The notes beneath the pieces are model-generated. The model saw nothing but the letters and a program-made list of their open reading frames with translations, ran no database searches and was not told where the DNA came from. A program made the position numbers and the translations under genes. A stretch of DNA of 64,000 nucleotides from Acanthamoeba sp. SK_2022b (lineage: Eukaryota > Discosea > Longamoebia > Acanthamoebidae), in NCBI GenBank assembly GCA_027943245.1, contig JANDJZ010001747.1, positions 304,237-368,236 of the forward strand, read 5' to 3'. Shown one piece after another: positions 1-10,227 of this stretch; the stretch's first letter is position 1; every line of letters starts with the position of its first letter.

Positions 1-180
1 CACAATACGTCTCTCCAAATCTGTGCAGGGCGTAGCGCCCTGCGAACCACAGTCATGAAGTGAGTATAGAGGGCGTTTTAGTTCGAAAAAATAAGTTTAT
101 AAATGCTAAATAACTCGATAAAACCGATTAAAAGCACGAATAAGTCACATTATTTATAGGGAATTAGGGGTGCAACATGC
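1..180. other. Left-edge intergenic DNA, no gene seen
   Basis: No supported reading frame. A GC-rich hairpin (arms 25-31 and 37-43, GCAGGGC/GCCCTGC) has no T-tract, so I do not call it a terminator. The rest is AT-rich spacer in front of the dnaJ terminator. Confidence 0.4.
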
Positions 181-212
181 AAATAAAAACCCCGGGACAG
201 ACGCCCGGGGTT
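181..212 (-). terminator. Rho-independent terminator of dnaK-dnaJ
   Basis: Nine-base arms at 188-196 and 204-212 (AACCCCGGG/CCCGGGGTT). On the minus strand a U-rich tail follows (positions 189 down to 181). It sits just beyond the dnaJ stop. Confidence 0.85.
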
Positions 213-239
213 CTAATATAACCCAGCAGAAACAGCAGG

Positions 240-1364
240 TTAACGAGTCAGGTCGTCAAAGAACTTTTTCACCCCGTCGAAGAAGCTCTTCGAACGCGGG
301 CTGTTCTTGTCACCGGACGGGCCGCCCAGGCTCTCTTCCAGTTCGCGCAGCAATTGCTTCTGCTTGTCGTTCAGATTGACCGGGGTTTCCACCACTACGC
401 GGCACAGCAGGTCGCCCTGGCTGCCACCACGCACCGATTTCACGCCCTTGCCGCGCATGCGGAACAGTTTGCCGGTTTGGGTCTCCGAAGGCACCTTCAG
501 TTTCACCCGGCCGTCCAGCGTCGGCACTTCAATCTCGCCGCCCAGCGCCGCCATGGCGAAGTTGATCGGCACTTCACAGTATAGGTTGTTACCTTCACGC
601 TCGAAGATCGGGTGCGCCTTCACCTGCACCTGAACGTACAGATCGCCCGCCGGTGCGCCGTGCTCGCCGGCTTCGCCTTCACCCGCCAGGCGGATGCGGT
701 CACCGGTATCGACGCCGGCCGGAATTTTCACCGACAGCGTTTTGGATTTTTCTACCCGGCCGTGGCCGTGGCACTTGTTGCACGGATCTTTGATGATCTG
801 ACCGCGGCCATGGCAGTGCGGACACGCCTGCTGCACGGTGAAGAAGCCCTGACGCATCTGCACCTGGCCCTGGCCGTGACAGGTTGGACAGGTCACCGGC
901 GAGCTGCCCGGCTTGGCGCCGCTGCCGTGGCAGACGTCGCACTCTTCCAGCGTCGGGATGCGGATCTCTTTGGTGACGCCACGTACCGCTTCCTCGAGGG
1001 TCAGCTCCATGTTATAGCGCAGATCGGAACCGCGGCTGGCGCGCTGACGGCGGCCTCCGCCGAAGATGTCGCCAAACACGTCGCCAAAGATATCGCTGAA
1101 GTCAGCACCGCCGCCAAAGCCGCCGCCGCCCATGCCGCCCTGTTCAAAGGCCGCGTGCCCGTACTGATCGTAGGCCGCGCGTTTCTGGTCGTCGGTCAGG
1201 ACTTCGTAAGCTTCTTTAACTTCTTTAAACTTGGTTTCGGCGTCTTGTTCCTGGTTGCGGTCAGGATGGTATTTCATCGCCAGGCGTTTGTACGCCTTTT
1301 TGATCTCACGTTCATCCGCCGTCTTGCTGACGCCGAGAATCTCGTAATAGTCTTTCTTCGCCAT
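240..1364 (-). CDS. dnaJ: Chaperone protein DnaJ (Hsp40)
   Basis: Co-chaperone that delivers unfolded clients to DnaK and stimulates its ATPase through the J domain. The 374 aa show the full type I layout: an N-terminal J domain with HPD at residues 33-35, a Gly/Phe-rich linker, four CxxCxGxG zinc motifs ([32 protein letters not shown]), and the C-terminal substrate-binding region. An ATG seven codons upstream is open, but the conserved [12 protein letters not shown] start fits the family. It lies 106 bp downstream of dnaK on the same strand and is followed by a terminator, so the two are very probably one heat-shock operon. Confidence 0.98.
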   Translation of the reverse strand: MAKKDYYEILGVSKTADEREIKKAYKRLAMKYHPDRNQEQDAETKFKEVKEAYEVLTDDQKRAAYDQYGHAAFEQGGMGGGGFGGGADFSDIFGDVFGDIFGGGRRQRASRGSDLRYNMELTLEEAVRGVTKEIRIPTLEECDVCHGSGAKPGSSPVTCPTCHGQGQVQMRQGFFTVQQACPHCHGRGQIIKDPCNKCHGHGRVEKSKTLSVKIPAGVDTGDRIRLAGEGEAGEHGAPAGDLYVQVQVKAHPIFEREGNNLYCEVPINFAMAALGGEIEVPTLDGRVKLKVPSETQTGKLFRMRGKGVKSVRGGSQGDLLCRVVVETPVNLNDKQKQLLRELEESLGGPSGDKNSPRSKSFFDGVKKFFDDLTR

Positions 1365-1470
1365 TCTTTCGCTTACCCTTAACATGCGTGCACGGGCGCA
1401 GAGTTGCCTCGACGCCCGTGCTGGTTTCCGGGAGCGGCATCTCGGCCGCCCCGTGCCCGCTTAAGGGCGA

Positions 1471-2899
1471 TTATTTTTTGTCTTTAACTTCTTCGAACTC
1501 AGCGTCAACCACGTCGTCGTCTTTCTGCGCCGCGTTGTCCGCGCCGGCGTCAGCACCCTGCTGAGCCTGCTGCGCCTGGGCCATTTCCAGCAGTTTGCCG
1601 GAAACCTGCACCAGAGCCTGAGTCTTCGCTTCGATCTCGGCTTTATCTTCGCCTTTCACTGCCGCTTCCAGATCTTTCAGCGCCGCTTCGATCGCCGTTT
1701 TGTCTTCCGCCGGCAGTTTGTCGCCCGCTTCTTCCAGCTGCTTGCGAGTGCCGTGGATCAGGTGATCGGCCTGGTTACGTGTCTGTACCAGCTCTTCGAA
1801 CTTGCGGTCGGCTTCAGCGTTCAGCTCGGCGTCGCGCACCATTTTCTGGATTTCGTCTTCGTTCAGGCCAGAAGATGCCTTGATGGTGATCTTCTGCTCA
1901 CGACCGGTGTTCTTGTCTTTGGCAGACACGTGCAGGATGCCGTCGGCATCGATATCGAAGGTGACTTCGATCTGCGCCATGCCGCGCGGTGCCGCCTGAA
2001 TGCCGTCCAGGTTGAACTGGCCCAGAGATTTGTTATCGCTGGCGCGCTTACGCTCACCCTGCAGCACGTGGATGGTTACCGCAGACTGGTTGTCTTCGGC
2101 GGTAGAGAACACCTGGCTGTGCTTGGTCGGGATCGTGGTGTTTTTGGTGATCAGCGGCGTCATCACGCTGCCCATGGTTTCGATACCCAGCGACAGCGGG
2201 GTCACGTCCAGCAGCAGAACGTCCTTCACATCACCGGCCAACACGCCGCCCTGTACCGCAGCGCCCACGGCAACCGCTTCGTCCGGGTTCACGTCTTTAC
2301 GCGGCTCTTTGCCGAAGAAGTCTGCGACTTTCTTCTGCACCATTGGCATACGGGTCTGGCCGCCCACCAGGATCACGTCCTGGATGTCGGAAACCGACAG
2401 GCCTGCGTCTTTCAGCGCCACTTTCAGCGGCTCGATAGAACGTGCAACCAGATCTTCAACCAGCGACTCGAGTTTGGCGCGAGTCACTTTGATGTTCATG
2501 TGTTTTGGACCGGTCGCGTCTGCAGTGATGTACGGCAGGTTAACGTCGGTCTGCTGAGCGGAAGACAGTTCGATCTTCGCTTTCTCAGCGGCTTCTTTCA
2601 GACGCTGCATCGCCAGCGGATCGTTGCGCAGATCGATACCCTGATCTTTCTTGAACTCTTCCACCAGGTAGTTGATCAGACGGCTGTCGAAGTCTTCGCC
2701 ACCCAGGTGGGTGTCACCGTTGGTCGCCAGCACTTCGAAGGTTTTTTCGCCGTCAACGTCGTCGATTTCGATGATGGAGATATCGAAAGTACCGCCGCCC
2801 AGGTCATAAACCGCGATGGTGCGGTTGCCAACTTCTTTGTCCAGACCGTAGGCCAGGGCCGCAGCGGTTGGTTCGTTGATGATGCGCTTGACTTCCAGA

Positions 2900-2931
<32 letters not shown>

Positions 2932-3384
2932 ACGCTGGGCGTCGTTGAAGTAAGCCGGTACGGTGATAACCGCTTCAGTTACCGGTTCGCCCAGGTAATC
3001 TTCCGCCGTTTTCTTCATTTTCTTCAGCACTTCCGCAGAGATCTGCGGCGGAGCCATTTTCTGGCCTTTCACTTCCAGCCAAGCGTCGCCGTTGTCGGCT
3101 TCGACGATTTTGTACGGCATGATCGCTTTGTCGCGCTGCGCTTCTTCATCCTGGAAGCGGCGACCGATCAGGCGCTTGATGGCGAACAAGGTGTTTTCAG
3201 GGTTGGTCACTGCCTGACGCTTAGCCGGCTGGCCAACCAGAGTTTCACCGTCCTGGGTATATGCGATAATAGAAGGAGTGGTGCGGTCGCCCTCGGCGTT
3301 TTCCAGCACGCGTGCCTTGGCACCATCCATAATTGCTACGCAAGAGTTGGTAGTACCCAGGTCGATACCAATAATTTTACCCAT
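1471..3384 (-). CDS. dnaK: Molecular chaperone DnaK (Hsp70)
   Basis: ATP-dependent Hsp70 that folds and refolds cytosolic proteins and, with DnaJ and GrpE, controls sigma-32 stability. The 637 aa begin [17 protein letters not shown], the phosphate-1 loop of the actin-like ATPase. The second signature ([13 protein letters not shown]) and the substrate-binding domain follow, ending in an acidic tail with the EEV-type motif ([11 protein letters not shown]). Length matches E. coli DnaK within one residue. Upstream at 3508-3539 is a clear sigma-32-type promoter. First gene of dnaK-dnaJ. Confidence 0.99.
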
Positions 3385-3507
3385 CTAAACGTCTCCACTA
3401 AAAAATTCATAATCAGTCAGGTTGCTAACCTATATGCGGGCGATTTTTTGCTTTTCAACTGCCCGATATCTCAGTGCGACCCGCGGTTAGCAACTGCGGT
3501 TGCAAAT

Positions 3508-3539
3508 AAGATGGGGCCATCCAATCCGGCATCAAGGGG
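3508..3539 (-). promoter_or_regulatory. Sigma-32 (heat-shock) promoter of dnaKJ
   Basis: On the minus strand, CCCCTTGATG (3539-3530) is followed after 13 bp by CCCCATCTT (3516-3508). This closely fits the sigma-32 consensus CTTGAA-N13-17-CCCCAT and the arrangement of E. coli dnaK P1. The leader to the dnaK ATG would be about 115 nt. Confidence 0.85.
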
Positions 3540-3708
3540 CAAGGCGAAAAAAATTTCTTTTTTTATCGTCATTCAGATCATTGTTTCCGGCTGCGGGGAT
3601 CATTATGATGCGCGCGCTCTGGTGGAAAACTTCGATTTTTTGGCCATTCAGACCATTTATTATTTTACTTCGCTGTTTCCGTTAATTTTCTGTTATCGCA
3701 GAGGACTT

Positions 3709-4308
3709 ATGCACACCAACAAGTTGGCGAATCCCGGCCCTCTCGGCCTGATGGGCTTCGGGATGACCACCGTCTTGCTGAACCTGCACAACGCGGGCTT
3801 TTTCCCACTGAACTCCGCCATCATCAGCATGGGGATTTTCTTCGGTGGCCTGGCCCAGATCCTGGCCGGTCTGCTGGAATACAAGAAGGGCAACACCTTC
3901 GGCATGACCGCTTTCACCGCCTACGGCAGCTTCTGGCTGAGCCTGGTCGGCCTGCTGCTGCTGCCGCGTCTGGGCCTGGCTGAGGCCACCGAGGCGCACG
4001 TGCTGGGCATCTACCTGGCGCTGTGGGGCGTCTTCACCCTGTTCATGTTCTTCGGCACCCTGGCCGCCAACCGCGTGCTGCAGTTCGTGTTCGCCAGCCT
4101 CACGCTGCTGTTCGCCCTGCTGGCCGTCGGCAACATCACCGGCAATCATGCGCTCCTGACCTTCGCCGGCTATGAAGGCATCATCTGTGGCGCCAGCGCC
4201 ATTTACCTGGCGATGGCCGAAGTACTCAACGAACAATACGGCCGCACCGTGCTGCCGATTGGCGAACCGGCTCCGGCCCGCGTCGCGGCCTCACCGGTGG
4301 CGGCGTAA
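3709..4308 (+). CDS. satP: Succinate-acetate/proton symporter SatP
   Basis: Inner-membrane carrier of the AceTr (GPR1/FUN34/YaaH) family that takes up acetate and succinate with protons. The 199 aa carry the family signature NPGPLGLMGFGMTT near the N-terminus and six hydrophobic segments. The frame stays open far upstream over the dnaK antisense strand; I chose the ATG at 3709 because it follows a GAGGA ribosome site and gives the family length (E. coli 188 aa). The extra residues are a C-terminal Pro/Ala-rich tail. It is divergent from dnaK and ends at a strong shared terminator. Confidence 0.93.
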   Translation: MHTNKLANPGPLGLMGFGMTTVLLNLHNAGFFPLNSAIISMGIFFGGLAQILAGLLEYKKGNTFGMTAFTAYGSFWLSLVGLLLLPRLGLAEATEAHVLGIYLALWGVFTLFMFFGTLAANRVLQFVFASLTLLFALLAVGNITGNHALLTFAGYEGIICGASAIYLAMAEVLNEQYGRTVLPIGEPAPARVAASPVAA

Positions 4309-4324
4309 TCGCCCTTCCCTGATG

Positions 4325-4354
4325 AAAAAGCCCTGCAGTGCAGGGCTTTTTTTT
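4325..4354. terminator. Bidirectional terminator, satP / MFS gene
   Basis: AAAAAGCCCTGCA and TGCAGGGCTTTTT arms form a perfect hairpin flanked by A and T runs on both sides, between two convergent genes. Confidence 0.9.
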
Positions 4355-5661
4355 TAGCTGTAGGAATCAGCTCGCCGCTCCCCGGCTTCGCTGTTCAGAT
4401 CGCGATGCAGGTAGAAACCGAGCAGCAGCCCGATGAGCGACAGCGCCAACACGTAGTAAGCGGGCGCTAACGGGGTCAATTTCATGATCAGCGTCACAAA
4501 AATAGGGGTTAAACCGCCAAAAATAGCGTACGAGACGTTATATGAGAACGAGATGCCGGTAAACCGCACTTCCGCCGGGAACGCCCGCACCATCACGTAC
4601 GGCACGGCCCCCACCACGCCTACGCTGAACCCCACCAGCGCATAGCAGGCGAACAGCATTTCCGGGTGCACGCCCACCGTTTGATAGAACAACCAGCTGC
4701 AGCCGGCCAGCAGCACACTGCCGACCACCAGCGTTTTGCTGGCGCCAAAGCGATCGGCCGATAAACCGGCGACGATGCAGCCGGCGATCAGCATGATGGT
4801 GGCGATGCTGTTGGCCTGCAGCGTCAAGGCCGGCGCAATGCCGAACTGCTTTTGCAGATAGGTCGGTGTCATCAGGATCACCACCACGATGCCGGCGGAG
4901 AGCAGCCAGGTCAGCAGCATCGATACCACCACTTCCCGCTTGTGGTTGAGCACCACCGACTTCAGCGGCAGCTCCTCGGCCAGCGCTTTACGCGCCTGCA
5001 TCTCGATGAAGATCGGCGTTTCCTGCAGCCAGCGGCGCAGGTACATCGCCACCAGGCCGAACATGCCGCCCAACAGGAAAGGAATGCGCCAGCCGCCGCC
5101 GGCGATGCTCTGCGGGCTGAGCGTAGTGTTGATCACCGTCGCCACCACCGAGCCCAGCAGGATACCCACCGTCAACCCGGCGGTCAGCGTGCCGCAGGCG
5201 AAGCCGATGCGCCGGCGCGGCACGTGTTCGGCAACGAAGACCCAGGCGCCCGGCACCTCACCGCCGATCGCCGCCCCCTGCAGCACGCGCATCAACAGCA
5301 GCAGCAACGGCGCAGCAATGCCGATGCTGGCATAGGTCGGCAGCAGGCCCATCGCCAACGTCGGCAACGCCATCAGCAGAATGCTCAGGGTAAACATCTT
5401 CTTGCGGCCGACCAGATCGCCGAAGTGCGCCATCACGATGCCGCCCAGCGGGCGGGCCAGATAGCCGGCGGCGAAGATGCCGAAGGTTTGCACCAGACGT
5501 AGCCACTCCGGCATGTCCGCCGGGAAGAACAGATCGCCGACCACGGCGGCGAAGAACACGAAGATGATGAAGTCGTAAAACTCCAGCGCGCCGCCCAACG
5601 CGGCCAACGTCAGCGTTTTGTAGTCTTGCCGGTTCAGCCGGCGATTAGTGTCGTGAGGCAT
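4354..5661 (-). CDS. MFS transporter, metabolite:H+ symporter type
   Basis: Twelve-helix major-facilitator protein of 435 aa. Family motif A between helices 2 and 3 (HFGDLVGRKK), and the sequence around helix 4 (RVLQGAAIGGEVPGAWVFVAEH), are typical of the metabolite:H+ symporter subfamily that includes ProP, KgtP and ShiA. The N-terminus (DYKTLTLAALGGALEFYDF) is also characteristic. The substrate cannot be read from sequence; organic acids or betaine-like solutes are the usual cargo. E. coli K-12 has no such gene between satP and mog, so this is a lineage insertion. It is monocistronic, with its 3' end in the shared terminator. Confidence 0.85.
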   Translation of the reverse strand: MPHDTNRRLNRQDYKTLTLAALGGALEFYDFIIFVFFAAVVGDLFFPADMPEWLRLVQTFGIFAAGYLARPLGGIVMAHFGDLVGRKKMFTLSILLMALPTLAMGLLPTYASIGIAAPLLLLLMRVLQGAAIGGEVPGAWVFVAEHVPRRRIGFACGTLTAGLTVGILLGSVVATVINTTLSPQSIAGGGWRIPFLLGGMFGLVAMYLRRWLQETPIFIEMQARKALAEELPLKSVVLNHKREVVVSMLLTWLLSAGIVVVILMTPTYLQKQFGIAPALTLQANSIATIMLIAGCIVAGLSADRFGASKTLVVGSVLLAGCSWLFYQTVGVHPEMLFACYALVGFSVGVVGAVPYVMVRAFPAEVRFTGISFSYNVSYAIFGGLTPIFVTLIMKLTPLAPAYYVLALSLIGLLLGFYLHRDLNSEAGERRADSYS

Positions 5662-5785
5662 AGGGCACCGTCGGTAAAGGCTGTAAAAATAAAAGCCGCA
5701 GGCTTTCTGTAAAAGAATCCTTACTATAGCGGCAAATTATTTTCACACCAGACGGGCTGAAGCCGATCTCGCAGAATGCTGAAAT

Positions 5786-6373
5786 TTAGAGGTTTATCTC
5801 GCGACGCGCGCTCTTTGGCCGAAATGCTGCTACCACCGCGGCGTGCGTTTCGACGTAAGGCCCGTCGAGCAGTTGAATGCAATAAGGCACGCTGGCGAAG
5901 ATGCCGTGTACCACCGCATTGCCCTGCTCATCCTTTACCCCTTCCAGCGTTTCCTTGATCGACTTCGGTTGGCCGGGCAGGTTGATGATCAGCGCCTGTT
6001 TGCGGATCGCCCCCACCTGGCGAGAAAGAATTGCCGTTGGCACATAGTGTAGGCTGATCTGACGCATTTGCTCGCCGAAGCCGGGCATCACGCGATCGGC
6101 GATCGCCAGCGTGGCGTCGGGAGTGACGTCGCGGCGCGCCGGCCCGGTGCCGCCGGTGGTCAGCACCAGATGGCAGCCCATTTCGTCCACCAGCTCGCAC
6201 AGCGTCTGTTCAATTTGCGTCTGCTCATCGGGGATCAGCCGGGTTTCCAGCTTGAACGGCGTCGCCAGCGCGCCGCTCAGCCACTCTCCCAGCGCCGGGA
6301 TGCCTTTATCCTGATAAACGCCGCCGGAAGCGCGATCGGAAACGGAAACCAAACCAATACGTAAAATATCCAT
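5786..6373 (-). CDS. mog: Molybdopterin adenylyltransferase Mog
   Basis: Adenylates molybdopterin ahead of molybdate insertion in molybdenum-cofactor synthesis. The 195 aa form one MoCF-binding domain with the TTGGTGPARRDVTPDA nucleotide/pterin loop near residues 73-88 and a conserved LPGQPKSIKETLEGV segment near the C-terminus. The length equals E. coli Mog, and the position next to talB is the E. coli arrangement. It appears to be transcribed alone. Confidence 0.97.
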   Translation of the reverse strand: MDILRIGLVSVSDRASGGVYQDKGIPALGEWLSGALATPFKLETRLIPDEQTQIEQTLCELVDEMGCHLVLTTGGTGPARRDVTPDATLAIADRVMPGFGEQMRQISLHYVPTAILSRQVGAIRKQALIINLPGQPKSIKETLEGVKDEQGNAVVHGIFASVPYCIQLLDGPYVETHAAVVAAFRPKSARREINL

Positions 6374-6477
6374 GCGTAACCTCTACAGCCTGATGGGGTC
6401 CGAACGGGTTCGTCTCCCGTTCTGTTGTCATTGCCGAGAGTATAAGGGCTTCCCCCGCCGGCGGGAGCGTCAGGCAT

Positions 6478-6505
6478 AAAAAAAGGTGGCCTGAGCCACC
6501 TTTTT
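6478..6505 (-). terminator. Terminator of talB
   Basis: AAAGGTGGC and GCCACCTTT arms around a short loop, with A and T runs on both sides, directly past the talB stop. Confidence 0.88.
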
Positions 6506-6524
6506 ACTGCGCGATCTGCGGGAA

Positions 6525-7478
6525 TTACAGCAGGTCGGCGATCATTTTTTCCAGTTTGCCCTGGTCTACGGCAAACTTGCGGATACCGTCGGTCAGTTTC
6601 TCAACCGCCATCGGATCCTGGTTGTGCTGCCAGTAGAACTCAGGTTCGGTCAGTGCGGCAGGACGCGCCTTCACTTCACCGGTGTAAGACAGTTTGCGCT
6701 CCAGCGCGCCTTCGCTCTCCGCCAGCTCTTTCAGCAGCGCAGGGGCGATGGTCAGGCGGTCACAGCCGGCCAGTTCGATGATTTCGCCGACGTTACGGAA
6801 GCTGGCGCCCATCACCACGGTGTTGTAACCGTGCTGTTTGTAGTACTGGTAAATTTCGGTCACGGAGATCACGCCCGGATCTTCGTGCGGGGCGAACTCT
6901 TTCTTGTCGCCGTTGGCTTTGTACCAGTCGAGGATACGGCCGACGAACGGTGAGATCAGGTAAACGCCGGCTTCGGCACAGGCGCGAGCCTGAGCGAAGG
7001 AGAACAGCAGCGTCAGGTTACAGTTGATGCCTTCTTTCTCCAGCTGCTCCGCCGCGCGGATACCCTGCCAGGTCGAGGCCAGTTTGATCAGGATGCGATC
7101 GTTGCTGATGCCGGCTTCGTTGTACAGTTTGATCAGGCGCTTGGCCTTGGCCACGCTGGCGACGGTGTCGTAAGACAGACGCGCATCCACTTCGGTGGAG
7201 ATGCGGCCCGGAACCAGTTTGAGGATTTCCAGACCGATGTTGACCGCCAGCTTGTCGGCGGCGTCGGCGATCTGCTGCTCGCGATCGCTGCTCTGGCCGC
7301 GCGCCCAGGCGATGGCTTCGTCAATCAGTTTGCGGTATTCAGGAATTTGGGCTGCATTGAGGATCAGCGAAGGGTTGGTTGTAGCGTCCTGCGGTTGATA
7401 CAGCTTCATTGCCGCGATATCACCCGTATCTGCAACCACCGTGGTCAGCTGGCGCAGGGAAGTTAATTTGTCGGTCAT
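6525..7478 (-). CDS. talB: Transaldolase B
   Basis: Pentose-phosphate enzyme that moves a dihydroxyacetone unit from sedoheptulose-7-P to glyceraldehyde-3-P. The 317 aa match the length of E. coli TalB and show the N-terminal TTNPSLIL motif, the active-site lysine segment [16 protein letters not shown] (Schiff base) and [17 protein letters not shown]. It is flanked by a terminator downstream and a 383-bp gap upstream that should hold its promoter. Confidence 0.98.
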   Translation of the reverse strand: MTDKLTSLRQLTTVVADTGDIAAMKLYQPQDATTNPSLILNAAQIPEYRKLIDEAIAWARGQSSDREQQIADAADKLAVNIGLEILKLVPGRISTEVDARLSYDTVASVAKAKRLIKLYNEAGISNDRILIKLASTWQGIRAAEQLEKEGINCNLTLLFSFAQARACAEAGVYLISPFVGRILDWYKANGDKKEFAPHEDPGVISVTEIYQYYKQHGYNTVVMGASFRNVGEIIELAGCDRLTIAPALLKELAESEGALERKLSYTGEVKARPAALTEPEFYWQHNQDPMAVEKLTDGIRKFAVDQGKLEKMIADLL

Positions 7479-7861
7479 GTTGGCATTATCTCATCGTTTG
7501 TGCATGAACTTTTGGCATTGTTCAACCATGCCCTACCCTGATAATAACATGCGCCAAGCCCGGTGCAAGGCTGGAAAACCGCGGCGCGCAAGCATCTGTT
7601 TTATCCTTGGGCGAGCAACCGTTTACGCCGATATCTTTCGCCATAACCGAGCGGATGGAAAGGCAATAACGTGCTATTGTCCGAATAAATTATGTTAAAT
7701 TCGAAAAAATTGATGCAATTCGTCCGCTAATCTGCGAAAAATCTTAATCGACTGACGCCGGACCAATTCCAGCTAAGCTCTTGTAAAAAATAGGCCAATG
7801 TTTTTCACCTGCGGTGGATGCTGCAAGGTGCGCATTAAATTTCGATAAGAGGAGGGATCCC
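7479..7861. other. Intergenic region between divergent talB and yaaJ-type gene
   Basis: About 380 bp without a supported gene. It becomes AT-rich at 7660-7720 and must carry promoters in both directions. I recognise no operator. A strong Shine-Dalgarno (AAGAGGAGG, 7847-7855) sits at its right end and fixes the next gene's TTG start. Confidence 0.6.
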
Positions 7862-9298
7862 TTGACGGACCTGATGAACTTTATAAACAATATTTTGTGG
7901 GGGTCGGTGCTGATTTATCTGCTGCTCGGCACCGGCATCTACTTCACGTTGCGCACCCGCTTTATCCAGCTCCGCCACTTCAGCCACATGTTCTCGGTGT
8001 TGAAAAACAGCAATAAAAGCGACAGCGCCGGCATCTCCTCTTTCCAGGCGCTGTGTACCACGCTGGCGGCGCGCGTCGGCACCGGCAACCTGACCGGCGT
8101 CGCCATCGCCCTGACCGCCGGCGGCCCCGGCGCCATCTTCTGGATGTGGGTGGTGGCGTTTATCGGCATGGCCACCTCCTTTGTGGAAAGCTCGCTGGCG
8201 CAGCTCTACAAAACCAAAGACGATAACGGCAACTACCGCGGCGGCCCGGCCTACTACATGGAAAAGGGCCTCGGCATGCGCTGGATGGGCGTGCTGTTCT
8301 CCATCTTCCTGATCATCGCGTTCGGCCTGGTATTCAACGCCGTGCAGGCCAACTCCATCGCCCAGGCCTCCGCCGTCGCCTTCCATTTGCAGCCGCTGCA
8401 CGTCGGCATCGGCCTGGTGCTGCTGAGCGGCGTGGTAATCTTCGGCGGCATTCGCTCCATTGCCAAAGTGGCCGAACTGGTGGTGCCGCTGATGGCGGGC
8501 GCCTACCTGCTGTTGGCCCTCTGGGTGATTGGCCATAACATCGAACACATGCCGGCGATCCTGGCGCTGATCTTCAAAAGCGCCTTCGGCCTGCAGGAAG
8601 CCGCGGCCGGCGCCGTCGGTTACGGCATCTCCCAGGCGATGACCCAGGGCGTGCAGCGCGGCCTGTTCTCCAACGAAGCCGGCATGGGTTCGGCGCCCAA
8701 TGCGGCGGCGTCCGCCTCGCCTTATCCGCCGCATCCGGCTTCGCAAGGCTACGTGCAAATGCTCGGGGTATTTATCGATACCATCGTCATCTGCAGCGCC
8801 ACTGCGGCGATCATCCTCTCCTCCGGCATTCTCGATCAGCCGACCGACAGCATCAGCGGCATCGATCTGACCCAGCGCGCGCTGTCGACCGCCGTCGGCA
8901 GTTGGGGGGCGCCGTTCGTCGCCATCGCCATCTTTTTCTTCGCCTTTACCTCGATCATCGCCAACTACGCCTATGCCGAGAGCAACCTGGTGTTCCTCGA
9001 GCACAACCATCCGGGCGGCCTGATCATTTTCCGCTGCGTGGCGTTGGGCATGGTGATGTTCGGCGCTCTGGCGGAGCTGCCGCTGGTGTGGAAAATGGCG
9101 GATACCTCCATGGCGCTGATGGCCATCACCAACCTGACGGCCATCCTGTTGCTGTCGCGGGTGGCGCTTAAGCTGGCCGACGACTACCATCGCCAGCGCC
9201 GCTTGGGTAAGCTGCCGACCTTCGACGCCAACCGTTATCCGGAGCTGAAGTCGCAGCTGGAGCCGGGCGTGTGGGACGGTCATCAACCACCGCGCTGA
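7862..9298 (+). CDS. yaaJ: Sodium:alanine/glycine symporter (YaaJ type)
   Basis: Inner-membrane AGCS-family amino-acid:cation symporter. The 478 aa contain the family signature region ([18 protein letters not shown] type: residues [17 protein letters not shown]) and 10-11 hydrophobic helices. I place the start at TTG 7862, six bases after AAGAGGAGG; an in-frame ATG four codons further (7874) is the alternative, and an upstream frame from 7814 lacks a ribosome site. Length and position (next to talB and yaaA) fit E. coli YaaJ. The substrate is by family only. Confidence 0.92.
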   Translation: MTDLMNFINNILWGSVLIYLLLGTGIYFTLRTRFIQLRHFSHMFSVLKNSNKSDSAGISSFQALCTTLAARVGTGNLTGVAIALTAGGPGAIFWMWVVAFIGMATSFVESSLAQLYKTKDDNGNYRGGPAYYMEKGLGMRWMGVLFSIFLIIAFGLVFNAVQANSIAQASAVAFHLQPLHVGIGLVLLSGVVIFGGIRSIAKVAELVVPLMAGAYLLLALWVIGHNIEHMPAILALIFKSAFGLQEAAAGAVGYGISQAMTQGVQRGLFSNEAGMGSAPNAAASASPYPPHPASQGYVQMLGVFIDTIVICSATAAIILSSGILDQPTDSISGIDLTQRALSTAVGSWGAPFVAIAIFFFAFTSIIANYAYAESNLVFLEHNHPGGLIIFRCVALGMVMFGALAELPLVWKMADTSMALMAITNLTAILLLSRVALKLADDYHRQRRLGKLPTFDANRYPELKSQLEPGVWDGHQPPR

Positions 9299-9404
9299 GT
9301 TTTCCGGGGCGCGTGCGGTGCGCGCCCCGGCCTATTGGACCGATTGCCCCTTTTTCCTGCGCTTTTTGCTACAGTATCCGCACTTGGATAAACAGGATCT
9401 GGCC

Positions 9405-10181
9405 ATGCTCGTTATTATTTCCCCTGCAAAAACTCTCGATTACGACAGCCCGCTGGCGACAGAACGTTTCACGCAGCCCGAACTGCTGGACAAGTCTCAG
9501 CGGCTTATCAAAATTTGCCGCGAGCTGACGCCGGCGCAAATCGCCAGCCTGATGAGCATCAGCGACAAGCTGGCCGGGCTGAACGCCGCGCGCTTTAGCG
9601 AGTGGCAGCCCAAATTTACCCCAGACAATGCTCGTCAGGCGCTGCTGGCGTTCAAGGGCGACGTTTACACCGGCCTGCAGGCGCAGGATTTCAACGAGGC
9701 CGATTTCGACTTTGCCCAGCAGCATCTGCGTATGCTGTCCGGCCTGTATGGCGTGCTGCGCCCGCTCGATCTGATGATGCCGTACCGGCTGGAGATGGGC
9801 ATCAAGCTGGAAAACCCGAAAGGCAAAGATCTGTACAGCTTCTGGGGCGATCAGATCACCCAGAAACTCAATGAAGCGCTGGAGCAGCAGGGCGACGACG
9901 TGGTGGTCAACCTGGCGTCCGACGAGTATTTCAAGGCGGTGAAACCGGCCAAACTGCACGGCGCGCTGATCAAACCGGTCTTCCTCGACGAGAAGAACGG
10001 CAAGTTCAAGGTCATCAGCTTCTACGCCAAGAAAGCGCGCGGGTTGATGAGCCGCTTTATCATCAAGAACCGCCTGACGCGCAGCGAGCAGCTGGTGGAC
10101 TTCAACCTGGAAGGCTACGCCTTCGACGAAGCCGCCTCGCAGGGCAATGAACTGGTGTTCAAACGCCCGGAGCAGGCATAA
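9405..10181 (+). CDS. yaaA: Peroxide-stress protein YaaA
   Basis: DUF328/UPF0246 protein which in E. coli lowers free intracellular iron and DNA damage under hydrogen peroxide, under OxyR control; the mechanism is not settled. The 258 aa, identical in length to E. coli, start [16 protein letters not shown] and end in the conserved FNLEGYAFD segment. The frame is open further upstream, but ATG 9405 is the conserved start. It lies 106 bp past yaaJ and ends at a terminator shared with thrC. Confidence 0.95.
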   Translation: MLVIISPAKTLDYDSPLATERFTQPELLDKSQRLIKICRELTPAQIASLMSISDKLAGLNAARFSEWQPKFTPDNARQALLAFKGDVYTGLQAQDFNEADFDFAQQHLRMLSGLYGVLRPLDLMMPYRLEMGIKLENPKGKDLYSFWGDQITQKLNEALEQQGDDVVVNLASDEYFKAVKPAKLHGALIKPVFLDEKNGKFKVISFYAKKARGLMSRFIIKNRLTRSEQLVDFNLEGYAFDEAASQGNELVFKRPEQA

Positions 10182-10206
10182 AAAAAGCCGTCGCAAGACG
10201 GCTTTT
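10181..10206. terminator. Bidirectional terminator, yaaA / thrC
   Basis: AAAAGCCGTC-GCAA-GACGGCTTTT, a perfect hairpin with A and T runs between two convergent genes. Confidence 0.9.
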
Positions 10207-10227
10207 CGCATTCTAGCCTGCCGAACT

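Noticed and set aside
1753..3708. Long plus-strand frame opposite dnaK running into satP
   Set aside because: It mirrors the dnaK codon pattern; only the part from ATG 3709 has a ribosome site and family similarity.
7835..9286. 483-codon minus-strand frame over the AGCS symporter gene
   Set aside because: Antisense shadow of a clear membrane transporter.
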